The notes beneath the pieces are model-generated. The model was not told the DNA's origin. It saw nothing but the letters and a program-made list of their open reading frames with translations, and made no database searches. From the NCBI GenBank assembly GCA_037157565.1, contig JAZHRO010000012.1, positions 61,433,501 through 61,497,500 of the forward strand: DNA of 64,000 nt. The letters are read 5' to 3'. Both the position numbers and the translations under genes were made by a program. Below are positions 49,201 to 60,799 of the stretch, one piece after another (the stretch's first letter is position 1; every line of letters begins with the position of its first letter). The stretch is from Thalassia testudinum. Lineage: Eukaryota; Streptophyta; Magnoliopsida; Alismatales; Hydrocharitaceae.

Positions 49201-51540
49201 CACGCGCACACGGCTAGTACTAATACGCAATTAAGGAAATCATAGCTAACTTGAGTGATTTCAATTGGAGAATTCTAAGGGCCAAGTTTGGTTGTGGGAC
49301 AAGAACCAAGTGAATCTTTGTGTTAGCAGGGTGGAACAATGTGGTCTTGGTTACTAGAGAGTCAACAACCCCTCCACTTCATTTGACATCTTCTTTCGTG
49401 GGTAACCATTAGAGACGAGGAAAACTTCCCTCTTGAAGGTCTGATTCCTTAACTAGGCATAATTTTGGAATTGAATTTGGCTTCTCCAAGAAAGCATACA
49501 AAACTTCTTATGGGATAACAACATAGATCTAAACCTAAGTCAAATGAGAATAATTATCCTTGACAACTTATTGATTATGTATCTAAGAATAAAGAAAAAG
49601 AATAGAAAGAAAAAGAGTAAGAATAGGGCAAAGAGAAGTTCTCAACGTTGTGGTAAGATGTGGAAGTGATGAACATCTACCATGGTGGTAGAGAGGTAAA
49701 GTTTCCTCGAAGAGACCCCATACTTAAGAGAGAGAGGAAGAGATAGAGAGGAATGAGGGAGGAGAGAGGGGCTCGGCCAAGCGATCTTGAGGGGAGTTAT
49801 ATAGAGGATTTTTTAATAGCCTTCTAGAATAGCTAGGATTTGTATCCTAATTCCATCCCCCTTACTTTCTAAATCTCAAGTTTCTCATAAAAAAAAGTTC
49901 TATCTCTTAAAATTAGCCTCCATATGTAACTTAAATCATTCAATTTGAATCTTATTCAGGGTTTTTTCAAGAGCCTTCTCAATTCAAGGCTAGAAGTTGC
50001 ATTGGTTGGTCAAGTTGAAGGCCAGAGTACAGGGGTTTTCAAGCTCCACAGCTATAGCCACCTTTCTTTTCTTTTGATAGGTTCTAGCATTAGGTGTTTT
50101 AGGAGTAGTATTAGATTAGAGTTTCATTGTAAGGTTACTCGATGCATCATCTACGACTTGGATTGTCCTCCCATTGCGGGTAGAGCTTTTATTTTCTTTA
50201 TCTCTTCCCCTCCTTTACCTGTACTCTCTCCTTGATCCTATGGAATGACTCTATAATGTATTTTGTTCTCTCGTACCAAAAAGTAAAGAAAAAAGAAAAA
50301 AAAAAAAAAACTTTCACTCTGACGAATACCAATTCATTAGATTACCATATGTATTCTTTGAAATCTTATTTTCATTAGGATTAATGGGCATCCAGTGCTA
50401 AAAGTAACAGCAAGCGCGTGAAGCACGCGTCAGCAAGAATAGAGGAGAATCCATGTGGGGGGGTGGAAAGAGGAGGACCTCTTTCCTCATGGATTACGTC
50501 AGGCCCATCGTAAAAGAGTAGACAACGGTAGTCGAGTTCTCCACAATCCACGGCGTGCGATTGGCACATTTGATTTGAGAAAGGATGTCGAAGCTCGTCA
50601 AACCCCACGCGCCATGCAGATGGGCTTTGGGCCCAACCCAATCCCGCCATATCTACACTTCTTTATAAAATAAAGTAACGATTTCGAGGGGCTGATTCCG
50701 CGTACGGGCTACCACGTGAAGGCTCTGCACCCGTGTGTGGATTTGCTACGAATAGAAGATGAGCAGAGTAGGCCATGTGGGCGTTCAAGTAAACGCTGAA
50801 GAGGAGTCAAACTTTTCGGAAACAAAGAATCACGTTGACTGACGCATCCACGCATAACTACCCTTTTCTCTACTTCAATCCACGCAACGCCACTCTTTTT
50901 GATAGAAACAATACAGGGAGACAAGAGACAAAAAAGAAGTCCTTTTATCATATAATTGCCTGCAACCCACACAACCTAGGATATTCGATTCGTGATAGGT
51001 TAAGCAGTCAAGTAGAAATAATTAATATACATTACAGATCTTTTTCAAGATCAAAACTCATGCTCCCTCCAAATAAAAAGGGATACACATCTTAAATAAT
51101 ATATATGTTATCTGAAAAGATACTTATACTGCTGATGCAATGGCTACGATACTTTACTTTAGAAAAGGTTTTGCTTGTGATTTATGCCAACCATTACTCT
51201 AATATTATTGATTAATTTTTTAATGCAACGTTACAAGAATGCAGTCAGTTGATTGGTAGTGAACAAATGTTAGCGTCATGCAGAGTAGTGAAATAAGTGG
51301 AAAATGGATGTATGCTGCTGTTGATGTCACACAGTGGTATGCAAGTAAGTGATTTAATCGATGTTGGTTTATCATTTAACCAACCTTTTATTTGTACTAA
51401 ATTAAGAAAATTTAATTGACGTAAATTTATTTCTAAACTTTTTTATATTCTTTTACTTATTATACAAATTTATTTTCCTTATCAAATACCACCTAGTTGC
51501 ATATCTTGCATGCAAAGGAAGGCTTAAGATCCAACAATAT
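46281..51540. other. long intergenic stretch with small repeats, no recognised gene
   Basis: At 46320-46560 the palindrome GATGTTAACATC and its half-sites recur at least four times. At about 46904-47030 a unit like TTACAAAATATATTGCTCA is repeated about 85 bp later, next to an inverted pair CAATCGAT / ATCGATTG around an A-run. At about 49945-50310 the sequence ends in an A-rich tail after a 3'-UTR-like part and may be a 5'-truncated LINE or SINE end. The rest is unassigned. Confidence 0.35.
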
Positions 51541-51566
51541 TGTCGTCAGACGAATCCCAAACCCAC

Positions 51567-51579
51567 GCATGCATGCATG
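51567..51579 (+). promoter_or_regulatory. RY-repeat cluster upstream of ERF-VII-2
   Basis: GCATGCATGCATG contains overlapping CATGCA motifs, the known binding core of plant B3-domain factors. It lies about 580 bp upstream of the start codon. The motif is seen directly; any function is inference. Confidence 0.35.
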
Positions 51580-51648
51580 TGAAGCGGATCGTTCGATGCA
51601 CATTTAACACCGTACCCGACGAAAGCCGCACAACCAGCTGCACGCATC

Positions 51649-51659
51649 AAACCAGCGGC
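51649..51659 (+). promoter_or_regulatory. hypoxia-responsive promoter element (HRPE) match
   Basis: AAACCAGCGGC fits the published consensus AAACCA, then three G/C, then GC, exactly. That element is known from Arabidopsis hypoxia genes and is bound by group VII ERFs themselves. It lies 494 bp upstream of the ERF-VII-2 start codon, suggesting hypoxia induction or self-regulation. Single 11-bp matches also arise by chance in GC-rich DNA. Confidence 0.5.
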
Positions 51660-51976
51660 GGTGGCCACCCTCCGCCCATACCGGTGGCCCTCCCGCCCAT
51701 CTTCCCTTGTGCCCCCCGCCCATCGCCTCCGACCACCTTTTCTATCGGCCACCCATCAGAGCCATCACCTTTTCATTTTTTTTTAATAGATGATGCTCCG
51801 CCATACCCATTGCACCCGCTCTCGTTCCGCTGCTCCCGCACCCCAACTTCATCACCCTACGTGGCACCACCCCAGCTCGCTACATCTAAGAAAAGGTTGC
51901 TCTTTCAACACTGACACGTCGGGATCCATTCGTGTCTTACAACGTTCCACGAAGGAACAAGTAGTTCTGCACCGCT

Positions 51977-51980
<4 letters not shown>

Positions 51981-52025
<45 letters not shown>

Positions 52026-52032
52026 ATATATG
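51981..52032 (+). promoter_or_regulatory. CT-repeat and TATA box of ERF-VII-2
   Basis: A CT array of about 22 units (51981-52024) runs into TATATATG at 52025-52032. Pyrimidine-rich patches with a TATA box are common in plant core promoters and leaders. Transcription would then start near 52060. Confidence 0.5.
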
Positions 52033-52061
52033 TGTGTGTGGTGCCCCGGTTTTAGGATCCC

Positions 52062-52136
52062 ATGTTAGCTTATGGTCGTGCCATACTCTTCTCTCTTCCC
52101 AGAGCTCAACTTGAACAAGTCGACCTGCAGTGGTAG
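52062..52136 (+). promoter_or_regulatory. possible upstream ORF of ERF-VII-2
   Basis: An ATG at 52062 opens a 24-codon frame that ends TAG at 52134-52136, 16 nt before the main start codon. A second ATG at 52072 is in frame with the main coding region. If the leader is unspliced, both would affect translation. A good acceptor (TCTCTCTTCCCAG) ends near 52101, so a leader intron could remove them. Confidence 0.3.
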
Positions 52137-52152
52137 TGATCTGTTCGTCACC

Positions 52153-53060
52153 ATGTGCGGTGGCGCCATCCTATCTGATTTGATTCCTCCCTGTAATGGT
52201 CGTTGCCGGCGGCCGATGGTGACCTCCGCCGGTCTCTGGCCCGCCCACGTCGATGCTCTCTGTGCCCAACAACCCAAAGCAGATCACGGAAAGGGTACCC
52301 TTCTCTTGATTCACATATGTTGTTTAAAGAGCACTACTTAACCGAAATCATAACTCATGTTAATTCATCCTATCCTTTTGCTTCCACGACACATCTTCCT
52401 TCCGCACATCACATTATATCTTCAGATTTGTGCCAAGGAAGAGTTTGGATTTTAACTCACTTTAACTTTATCAAGATATTTCTCTTGTTTAAATATGAAA
52501 ATAAGATGTTGGATATACGAGAGTTTATATATATGCTGCACCAAAGTTATTTTGAATATCTTAGCCACACAATTTTTGCTTAATTACTAGCATTTTAATG
52601 ATACGGGTTAATTCTACATGTGCCGAATGATTTCGATTTTTGAGTTCACAATCTTCATGGTTGGGCGTGCAAGAGGATGCCCACCAAACAGAGGATTGAG
52701 ACCTCTTAAAAATTATAAGGCAGTTTCGAGATTGAGAAAAAAAATTGTGGTCCTATCATTTAGAAAAGTAAATTTCGAAGTAGACTTGTAATCTCGTAAA
52801 TCCCGAGGAAAAGACATGCAATGAGATTCAGATCCTTTGGGATCGTAGAGTTGTCGGTGGCCTTTAATATATTGATTGCTTATGTATTTGTTTTTCAATA
52901 TATATTTAATTGTATGAACTTTCTGTAATTTTATAAATTAAAATTTGTCTCCAAATGATCGTATCTGTCACAGATCGTTGATTCTTTCAACTTAGGTGGC
53001 GAGTTATAATGAAAAAAATCGACTTAAAAATGAGCAAATAATAGAAAATCAGTTAAATAA

Positions 53061-53098
<38 letters not shown>

Positions 53099-55800
53099 TG
53101 TATGTATAGCATCAATGTGATTTTTGAGTCATTCTTTCATTTAAATGATAAATCAATTTACTTCGATATGATTAAATCTTGAAATTAAAATAAAAAAGTT
53201 AAAAATTAGGAAAATATAGATATTGATGTAAAAAGTGATGTAAGAAAATTTATGAGTGTTAGTCTGTATTTTACGTAATATTGTGAATGTTGATTCACTT
53301 GATAATTGATATTTAATGTAAATAATTAAAAGAATATAAGATTTATTACGTGGTATTCTCTATTACATTCAAAAAAATTACTATACTATTTTAACTTAAA
53401 ATGTACAAGTCGTAAATAATTTTATACCAATGATAAATTACTTTACACCAATGATAAATTATTCTGGATGATTTTGTATCAATGCAAAATGATTTTATAC
53501 CGATGATAAATTATTTTAAGATATCTTTGCACTGGTAAAATCTAATTTTGCATCAGTGTCACTATTCAAAGGGTAGTTTTACTTATGCGAAATGATTTTT
53601 ACTATAGGATTTAGGATTTAAATTTATGAAAAATAATTTCATGTACGAAAAAGTTATTTTTAACTTAAAATATGATTTTTCACCTTAATGTTTAAGATTT
53701 ATGATTTATGTAAATCTTAAACACTAAATACTAAACCTTAAATTTTAAGATGAAAAAATCATCTTTCAAATATAAAATCACTTGTTATAGGTAAAAAAAT
53801 ATTTGAAATTTAATTTTACACCGGTATAATCTTATTTTTCATTTATGTAAAATTATTTTGAAAATAAAAAATAATTTTATATCGGTGTAAAATAAAATTA
53901 TATTAATATAAAATAATTTTATACCGATATAAAGTGATTTTAAAATTAATTTAAATGATTTATATTCGTAAAAAAATAATTTATTATTAATTTTAATAAT
54001 GATAAATCCTACCGTATATCGATATTTAAAAAAAAAAATCAAGTGAGGTTTCACAATCACACTGATATGCATTTACGTCAACTTCTACGATTTTCGACCC
54101 ACGTCTAATAAAAAAAGATGATGAGAATAAAAAAATATTACACTGTTGAGAGAGCCGGGGCGAGCCGGGCGATCCATCTTCACAAAAGTTTAATCATCAA
54201 AGATATTATATTTTTTTATGCGTGTGTGGAAATCCACGTGCTTGTCCCCTTGGTTAGATATCACTATGATATTTTATGTTTTGATGTGCGTGTAAAATAA
54301 TGCGAGAACATGTGAGTTAACCGTCGCAGTTCAAAAAGAAAAAGAAAAAAAGTTATGAAAGGTGACAATAGAAACTTATGTTTGAGGATGGATCTGAAAA
54401 TCATTTGCTTTGCAGAGAAAAAAAATCACTTTAATTTCAGGTGTTAGTCGTTATTTTCGAAGTACCGGATGTGTTTAAGCATCGGAGGTGTTCTAAAGAT
54501 CACAGGCATCATGTTGGAATCAAATATACATGTCATCACATAATGTATTTAGCATCGATGAGAGACATATAACATTTACAAGTTTCAACAAATTAGCACG
54601 TATCCATTACATTTAACTATCCATGTTAACATGTATATATGAAGTTGGCCAAACTCCGGATTACAATACAACATAGAATATAAGTCACATGACGATGATA
54701 CAAAAGAAGTGATCAAGATTAATACAACATGCTCAAGCTTACGAGAAGACCTTCGTCAGAGAAGTATGCTAGGTGTTTTGTTCCCAAATAATTTGAGAAG
54801 TTTTATTTTTCCTTCGCTTTCTTCCAAGTCGAAAAGTCATACACCACATATTATATATGTCCAGGAGTTTGATAAGGAAAATATACATCTATAAAATAAA
54901 TAAAGAAACGAAAGTGATCAGTTAAATTTATTTTACATTAGATTAATTTCTTTCCACCTAATAGAAAAGAAGAAATGAGTTAAGTGGTGAGCAAATATAA
55001 ATTTAACTGGATTAACCCGCTTAGAGAAGACCGCAAATCCGGGTCACAGAGTGCATGTGACGCACCTGACACGGTAGAGCGTCCAATCTGAGACTAATGT
55101 CGTGCATTGCTTCTCCACCTTAAACTATGTATGGTAACCGATCAAAGTAACGAGTAACGATCACTACCGGTGTTTACGTTCAGATGGCGAACCTCCTGCC
55201 GAGACAGCCGGCAGGAAGAAGAGGGTACGCAAGAACCTCTACCGAGGCATCCGGCAGCGGCCGTGGGGAAAGTGGGCCGCCGAGATCCGCGACCCCATGA
55301 AGGGCGTGCGCGTGTGGCTCGGCACCTTCAACACCGCCGAGGAGGCCGCGCGCGCCTACGATAAGGAGGCCCGTCGCATCCGCGGCAGGAAGGCCAAGGT
55401 CAACTTCCCCGACGAAAACGACAGGACCAATCCTCAGCCTGCACCCGCGAAGCACCCTCGCGTCGAGCTCGACGCGACCCCGGCGGCCCGCCACCCGTGG
55501 TCCCTCCACGGCCGCCTGAGCTCTCCAAGCAACGAGGAGGCGAGCAGCGAGCAATCCTCCGTGACATGCGGGTCGGCGAGGAGGCTGCCGGAGGAACTGC
55601 TTGCACTGGAGTCGTACATGAAGTTCCTCGACGAGGATGGAGAGGGAGGAGGCGAGGCGGTGGCGGTGCAATCGACTCAGCAGGGAGGAGGAGCAGGAGG
55701 TGTCATGCAGGAGTTGCCGGAGGCGGCGGCGGCGGCGTCGACGTTGGAGCTTTGGAGCTTCGACGACGTGGTGGATCCGATCTCGTTGAACATCTGCTAG
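52153..55800 (+). CDS. ERF-VII-2: group VII ethylene response factor, two exons
   Basis: Coding exons 52153-52294 and 55184-55800 give 252 residues. Exon 1 encodes [13 protein letters not shown] and a short Cys-containing linker and ends at AAAGG|GTACCC. Exon 2 starts after ACGTTCAG. The phase-1 join restores a Asp codon and leaves the frame open. The Met-Cys start is the oxygen-dependent N-degron known for this group (cysteine oxidase, arginylation, proteasome), so the protein should be stable mainly in hypoxia. A basic patch (GRKKRVRKN, about 57-65) precedes the AP2 domain at 66-123, which has [21 protein letters not shown] and RAYD intact. The tail has [18 protein letters not shown] and [10 protein letters not shown], both matching parts of ERF-VII-1, so the two are paralogues on one strand. 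The GGAGG-rich segment before the end is low complexity. Confidence 0.92.
53065..53095. repeat. TA microsatellite in the ERF-VII-2 intron
   Basis: About 15 TA units, followed by ATGCATGTATGTATAG. Confidence 0.9.
53400..54010. repeat. degenerate repeat field in the ERF-VII-2 intron
   Basis: Variants of TTTTATACCGATGATAAATTA and TTTTATACCGATATAAA recur at least eight times in about 600 bp with irregular spacing. Several copies are near-palindromic around ACCG[AG]T. It may be decayed tandem repeats or a collapsed AT-rich MITE. Confidence 0.5.
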
Positions 55801-56370
55801 GTGTTCTACGAGATGAGGTGGTCGTTCTGGTTCGTTTAGGAGTTGAGACTCGTTGGTGCATGTAGATACAGGAGGATTTGCGTTGTTGTTATTAGGCTAA
55901 TTAAAGGGCTTTTAGTTCTCTCTGAATTTGTTTCTTTGATGTTCTGATCAAGGGAGATGCTGTTTTCTTAATTTGTGTGGATCTTATATGCGTGGTTTGG
56001 TTTGGTAACTTTGTTTGGTTTGATATGGATGATGATGCATGGCTGGCTATTTGTTTGTTGGTTTTTATTCAGAGAAACTAAACGAAAGGGCTTCATTAAT
56101 TTGTATCCTCTTCGCTTGGGTCCGTAATGAAGAAATCATGGATGGAGTTCTTAAAATTAATATAAGCTAACCTATATATCATTGAGTTAGCAATCCATTG
56201 AAGACCAGTAGTTGTCTGTCTGGTAAAGTTATCCATTTCCCTCTATATGTCGAAAGGAAAACCGTAGGTGATTATTCATTCATCCGAAGCGCGGGCACAG
56301 AAGATTCAAGAAAGCAATTCATAGTCAGCCAACAAGGCTTCCGGTGGAATTAGGAATTACAACATAACGG
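55801..56370 (+). other. 3' flank of ERF-VII-2
   Basis: Balanced then T-rich sequence with no coding signal. The 3' UTR and polyadenylation site should lie in its first 300 bp. A TTAATTTG-type AT-rich stretch follows. Confidence 0.35.
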
Positions 56371-57250
56371 TGCTTTTTGATAGGAACTGATATGCAATTG
56401 TAATAAGTTAAGGGTTACATTCAAATGTTAGTTGCAGCTATTACAACTGTCAGGTTGTTATGGTTAGTTGAGGAAGAGCCTGAGCTATAGGTCATCTCTA
56501 CAAATATCTCATTGTAGTTGGTAACTTATATATGAATGAGAATAGTTTCCTCTTCTTTCTGTCATCCTTGATCTTCTTCCTATCATATCTTTACAAGTTC
56601 TTCTCTTCTTTTCATTGGGTTTAACATCGTATATCTATCAGTTCGTGTTTGAGCCCGCCTTCGACACCTTCACCATCTTTGCTGGAGGAGTAGTACTGCA
56701 CCTTTCCGACCTTCCTATTAGTTGCAACAACAACATTTGCACCACTTTGAGCATTCAATCTACCATATCATGTCGCAAGAGAATTTGGAAACCATCGAGA
56801 AATTAGCGTCAGATCCTTTGGACAAGCCCAACAAATCTAATCGTAAGTGGATTCCATTTCCTTCTTTTCAATGGCAACTTTGATTTCAAGAGTTCGCTTC
56901 TAAAGGTGGAAGATTAATATTTTGATTTGTACAATGCTCTTGGAAGCCAAAAGGTTACCTTAACTACCTTCTACATGTAGAGTGATGCCAAAGATTGGTT
57001 TTCATCGTACCAATGATATGATGGCCGTGACTTGGGAAGATTTGTTGATTGAAATGAAATGTTATTTCGCATCTGATTCAAGTGACACTATTCCATGTCT
57101 ACCTCATTCTATTTCTTATTTAGGTAGTAACATTTCATGTCTTTCATCCTGGGACCCATTGATTTTGAAAGGACCCTTCACGCCACAAGCAGCAACCAAA
57201 ATTTGTGGAATTAGCTCTATTGAAAATCAGTTACGATTCTAATTCAAATG
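56370..57250 (+). pseudogene. decayed retroelement start with gag-like fragment
   Basis: At 56370-56640 the sequence looks like an LTR end, with GTTGTTATGG..., a TATATATGAATG box and a T/C-rich tail. At about 56840-57010, three frames together read PFPSF, then NFDFKSSLLKVED, then YFDLYNALGSQKVTLTTFYM and SDAKDWFSSY. This resembles the Ty3 gag core (a short K-V-x-x-x-x-L-x-x-A-x-x-W pattern). Stops and frameshifts are frequent. Neither terminal repeats nor a target duplication were found. Confidence 0.35.
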
Positions 57251-58470
57251 GTGATTCTAGTGAAAATAGCATCACTACAATAAAATAGAATTTTAGTGAT
57301 GATCTAAGAACATGGATTACAAACTTTAGAGATGGATTTTAGATTGGGTGATAGATAATCCATTTCCAAACATTCATCCCCAAAATGAGGGTCATTAAAA
57401 CTTTCAAAGGTAAATTTTCTATCACCACAACTCAAAGAAGAAAAATTAATCATAATAGATTAGACACAAAAATACCTTAATAATGTGATATAAAATATTT
57501 CAGGGATAGATTATCCCATCTTTATAATTTTTTAGGATAAAAAAAATTATTTCTAATTATTTTTGGAGATGACATTATTATAATAAAAGATTCATCTTAT
57601 TCTTTTTACTTTTTCTAATAACAACTAGGCACGTAATAATTTAATAAAATTAATATTTCACACAATTTATCACTTTTATTAAATTTAAAATATAAAATAC
57701 ATGATGCATAAACTTGAGGTTTAGGTTAACTCAATTTATTAAGCATCTCAAAACAATGTATAAGTATTTCCTTCTTTAGGTATACAATTAAAAATGAAAT
57801 GAAAAGAAAATATAAAATAAAAAAATATATAAAACCTAGTACAAGTACGAAAAACTTATAATTATAGTTATCTGAAATTAAGATGCTACATCCTTCAATC
57901 GATCCACGTTGCAATATACAAAATAATATGAAATTTGACTTCTAATGACCAACTCCATCCATTTTTTATACATCGCATCAGGAGCTAATATGAAAACTGA
58001 AACAATTTGGAAGCTAATTCACCAATTAAGCCAGTGATTGATTCCCGAAAAGATAGCATTGCATCAATTGTAGTGAAAAAATTCCATCAATCGGTGAATG
58101 ACATCAACCCTATGCTACAAGATTTGTTTCCAACTGCTTCTCATGGCTCATTGGACAAATTCGTGGTCCTAGACATTGCTAAGAATGAATTCTTGTTAAG
58201 ATCCCGAAGATTGATAATACAACTAGCATTTGTCTATTAGTTGGCATCATACGAGTTCCAGCTACTGCTATCGAATATTATATATAACAAATCATTCATC
58301 CCTTGTCAAGATTTGAGATGATTATCACATGTTATCATGCTGAAGCCCTTTTCTTACATGAAGACTCCGCACCTGACATTCCACTTCAGCCTCCACCATT
58401 TTGCTTTGGTTGACCGTTTATTTTTAAGTTCCATGAATCTTTCGGTTTCATCTACACATTTGAGGTTACC
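57251..58470. other. AT-rich stretch with a possible CACTA terminus
   Basis: CACTACAATAAAATAG at 57273 resembles a CACTA-type transposon end (CACTACAAxAAAA). It is followed by repeats of GATGGA/GATAGATTATCC. A convincing opposite end was not found. The rest holds only short frames, including 58007-58240, without recognisable similarity. Confidence 0.25.
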
Positions 58471-58499
58471 AAAAAAATAATTTTGACTTTAAAATTTTA

Positions 58500-58978
58500 C
58501 GAAAAGTTTAACAAAAGGTTTGACCATTCGAAAGTATGGATCCGATTCACCTATAGTTAGAAAGGCTCGAATATAGGTGGATCTGAAAAATCCGACTCAC
58601 TTAAGGATTCGACATCAACCGGTAACAAAGAGACAATGAAAAAAGTCCAACACAACCATCTCATCAATAAATGATGACATGGCCGTCACAATTAATAACC
58701 TAACAACATATATACCATTTCAACGGGTGTATCCGGTTACAAGATTTTACAAAATGACCAATCCTAATACTATAAATAGCTAAGAGAAGTTCTCTATCAC
58801 GTAATTCGAGAGAAAGAGAGATTGTATTATCGTTTCTCTCTAGTGAATATTTAGGAGCATCACCCTCCCCCCATACGTACACCCTTTTATGATGGAACTG
58901 GATTATCAACCCTCTTATCCTATTGTAATTGCTTAGATTGTTGAGTCAAACCCTCCGATTACTTAAGAGGTTTGGGCA
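58500..58978 (+). repeat. 5' LTR (right part) of a Tat-type Ty3 element
   Basis: The right end is fixed by GGTTTGGGCA directly before a primer site. TATAAATAGC at 58771 is the likely TATA box, followed by a leader of about 200 bp. The left end could not be fixed because no 3' LTR is in the window for comparison. Confidence 0.6.
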
Positions 58979-58980
58979 AT

Positions 58981-58998
58981 TGGCGTCGTCTATGGGAA
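58981..58998 (+). other. primer-binding site of the Tat-type element
   Basis: TGGCGTCGTCTATGGGAA, close to TGGCGCCGTCTGTGGGAA, which is common in Tat-lineage Ty3 elements. Confidence 0.8.
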
Positions 58999-59041
58999 GC
59001 GATTATCAATTGATAATGTTTCCCAGCTCTCAAGTCCTTTA

Positions 59042-60645
59042 AATGGCCCCTACGACTCGCAACTCCTCACGTGTCGACCCCGAGAAACTACCGACCTAGG
59101 CAGAATCTAGTGTCTCGATGTCCAAGAAACACCCTCAGCCAGCCAAGCCAAGCAAGGAGAAGCAAGAAGTCCCCAAACGACTACTGGAGGACCTCGAGCA
59201 AGACCCTTGCCTAGAGATCCAGGCAAGGGAGGAACACTATCAGGCTAGGCTAGCAGCTCTTAGGGCTAAAGAGCTTTCAGTCGCCGAGAAATTCTAGGAG
59301 ATTAAACAAATCCAAGAGCTCGGCAAAATCCCTTCGAAGGAGCCCCACAAATCGAGCCTTGAAGACGAACAACAAAGGTGACATCGTACAATGGAGGACG
59401 AGAATGCCCACCTATGCGAATAGCTCAAAAAGTTAAAACGAGAGCTTAATAGCCAAATAGGGGAGGCTCCTCCCGATCCGCCTAAAATCCGCCTACCTTT
59501 GTCGAGAAAGCACTTAGGGGCTCAACCCCTGGCAACTAGTAGTGGAGGCTTGATCCCTGAGATCATCCGCCAGGTCACCAAGGCAATGCGGGGTATACGC
59601 CTACGGCCTTACATCACCACCTACCCTTTCATTGAGGAGGTGATGATGGCTCCCTTACTGGAAAAATTGAAGTAGCCCATCATGGCCCAATAAACCAGGA
59701 TGACAAATCCCAATAGCTTTGTTGGGAGTTACCATCAGATAATGCTGGTCCATAGCTGCCCCAACGGAGTACTCTGCCGAGTATTCCTATCCTCCCTGTT
59801 CGACCTAGCCCATGAGTGGTTCAAGGAACTACTAACCAGACAGATCGCATGCTTCCAAGAACTGGAGAGCAAGTTCTGCCAGTATTTTGTCGAGCAGCAA
59901 AGGGTTAGAGACAATCCTGAGAGGCTATCAGAGATCCGGTAGCAGAAGAGTGAATCTTTCCGATCTTACCTAGTCCGATTTAACGCCCAGTATTTCAAAT
60001 GCAAGAAGCCTCACGATGCCAAATACTTCAAGTCAGAACTTCTGACTGAGAGGTTTTGGCATAACATCGATAATTTCCCACCCAGAGATATGATAGAACT
60101 CTTAGACAGAGCCACAAGGTTCGCAAAGCAGGATGATTCTTTCCGCTTTCACGGCCAATTGACAGAGGGATACGGAGACGATGACAAACCAGTCAAGAAG
60201 GAGGCCCCAGGAGATTCCGCCCCCATTTCTATCCGCAGAGGCAACCGCTTCAACAAGTGCAAAGCTAACTTCCTAGAGCGCAGAAATGATCGGCCAACCA
60301 AGAGCTGAAACAGTGGACCCCGCCAACCTAAGCGAGATTACTTTGATGAATATACTCCTCTAGCCATGAACCAAGCGGACGTGTTGGCGAAAGTATGATC
60401 TACAGATGAAGACCTGCTACCCTCACCCAAGCCATTGAGAAAAAAGGCCAACTCCAGGCCCTATTGCAAATACCACAAGACCCGAGGGCACGCCACCAAA
60501 GACTATCGAGATCTGCGGGACCAAATCGAGTCCCAAATCCAGCATGGAAATCTGGCGCACTTCCTCAGGCGGAGTGAGGGCCAGGATAAAGGCAAAAGGC
60601 CTATGAAGGGTCCAGAAGACTACCATAAGGAAAAGCTTCAGTAGT
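59042..60645 (+). pseudogene. Tat-type gag
   Basis: Plus strand, with several stops and frameshifts. An N-terminal charged region (from 59042, MAPTTRNSSR) is followed by the Tat gag core: MTNPNSFVGSYHQIML, LFDLAHEWFKEL, CFQELESKFCQYF, SFRSYLVRFNAQ and PPRDMIELLDRATRFAKQ. The C terminus has the zinc-finger-like YCKYHKTRGHATKDYRDL, in which the last Cys is replaced by Tyr. It would make the capsid if intact. Confidence 0.75.
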
Positions 60646-60799
60646 TCTGTAGAGTCAACATGGTCTTCATCGAGGGCCACGAGCCCGACAGCACCTCAGC
60701 CTGTCGTCTCGAGCAGGTGGTGTCACCCCTATTCTCCCCGGCTAAATATCATCGCCAGGTTCTGGCAGCTATGCTGGGATTACCCCAAAACACTCACCT

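Larger units (their letters stand above)
52295..55183 (+). other. 2.9-kb intron of ERF-VII-2
   Basis: GT...AG intron in phase 1, AT-rich, with no coding frame of interest. It contains a TA array at 53065-53095 and a degenerate repeat field at about 53400-54010. ERF-VII-1 has no intron at this place. Confidence 0.85.

Noticed and set aside
51540..51914. Proline-rich open frame upstream of ERF-VII-2
   Set aside because: It covers the likely promoter including the HRPE match, has no family similarity and is low complexity.
52203..52583. 126-codon frame overlapping ERF-VII-2 exon 1
   Set aside because: Different frame from the MCGGAIL start; it runs through the splice donor into the intron.
55170..55364. 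Frame over the ERF-VII-2 exon 2 start
   Set aside because: Out-of-frame shadow of the AP2 domain; the correct frame is set by the splice acceptor ending at 55183.
57273..58075. CACTACAA at 57273 and TTGTAGTG at 58068 as the two ends of a short CACTA element
   Set aside because: The inverted match stops after eight bases and the 3-bp flanks (CAT and AAA) do not agree, so the pairing is probably chance.
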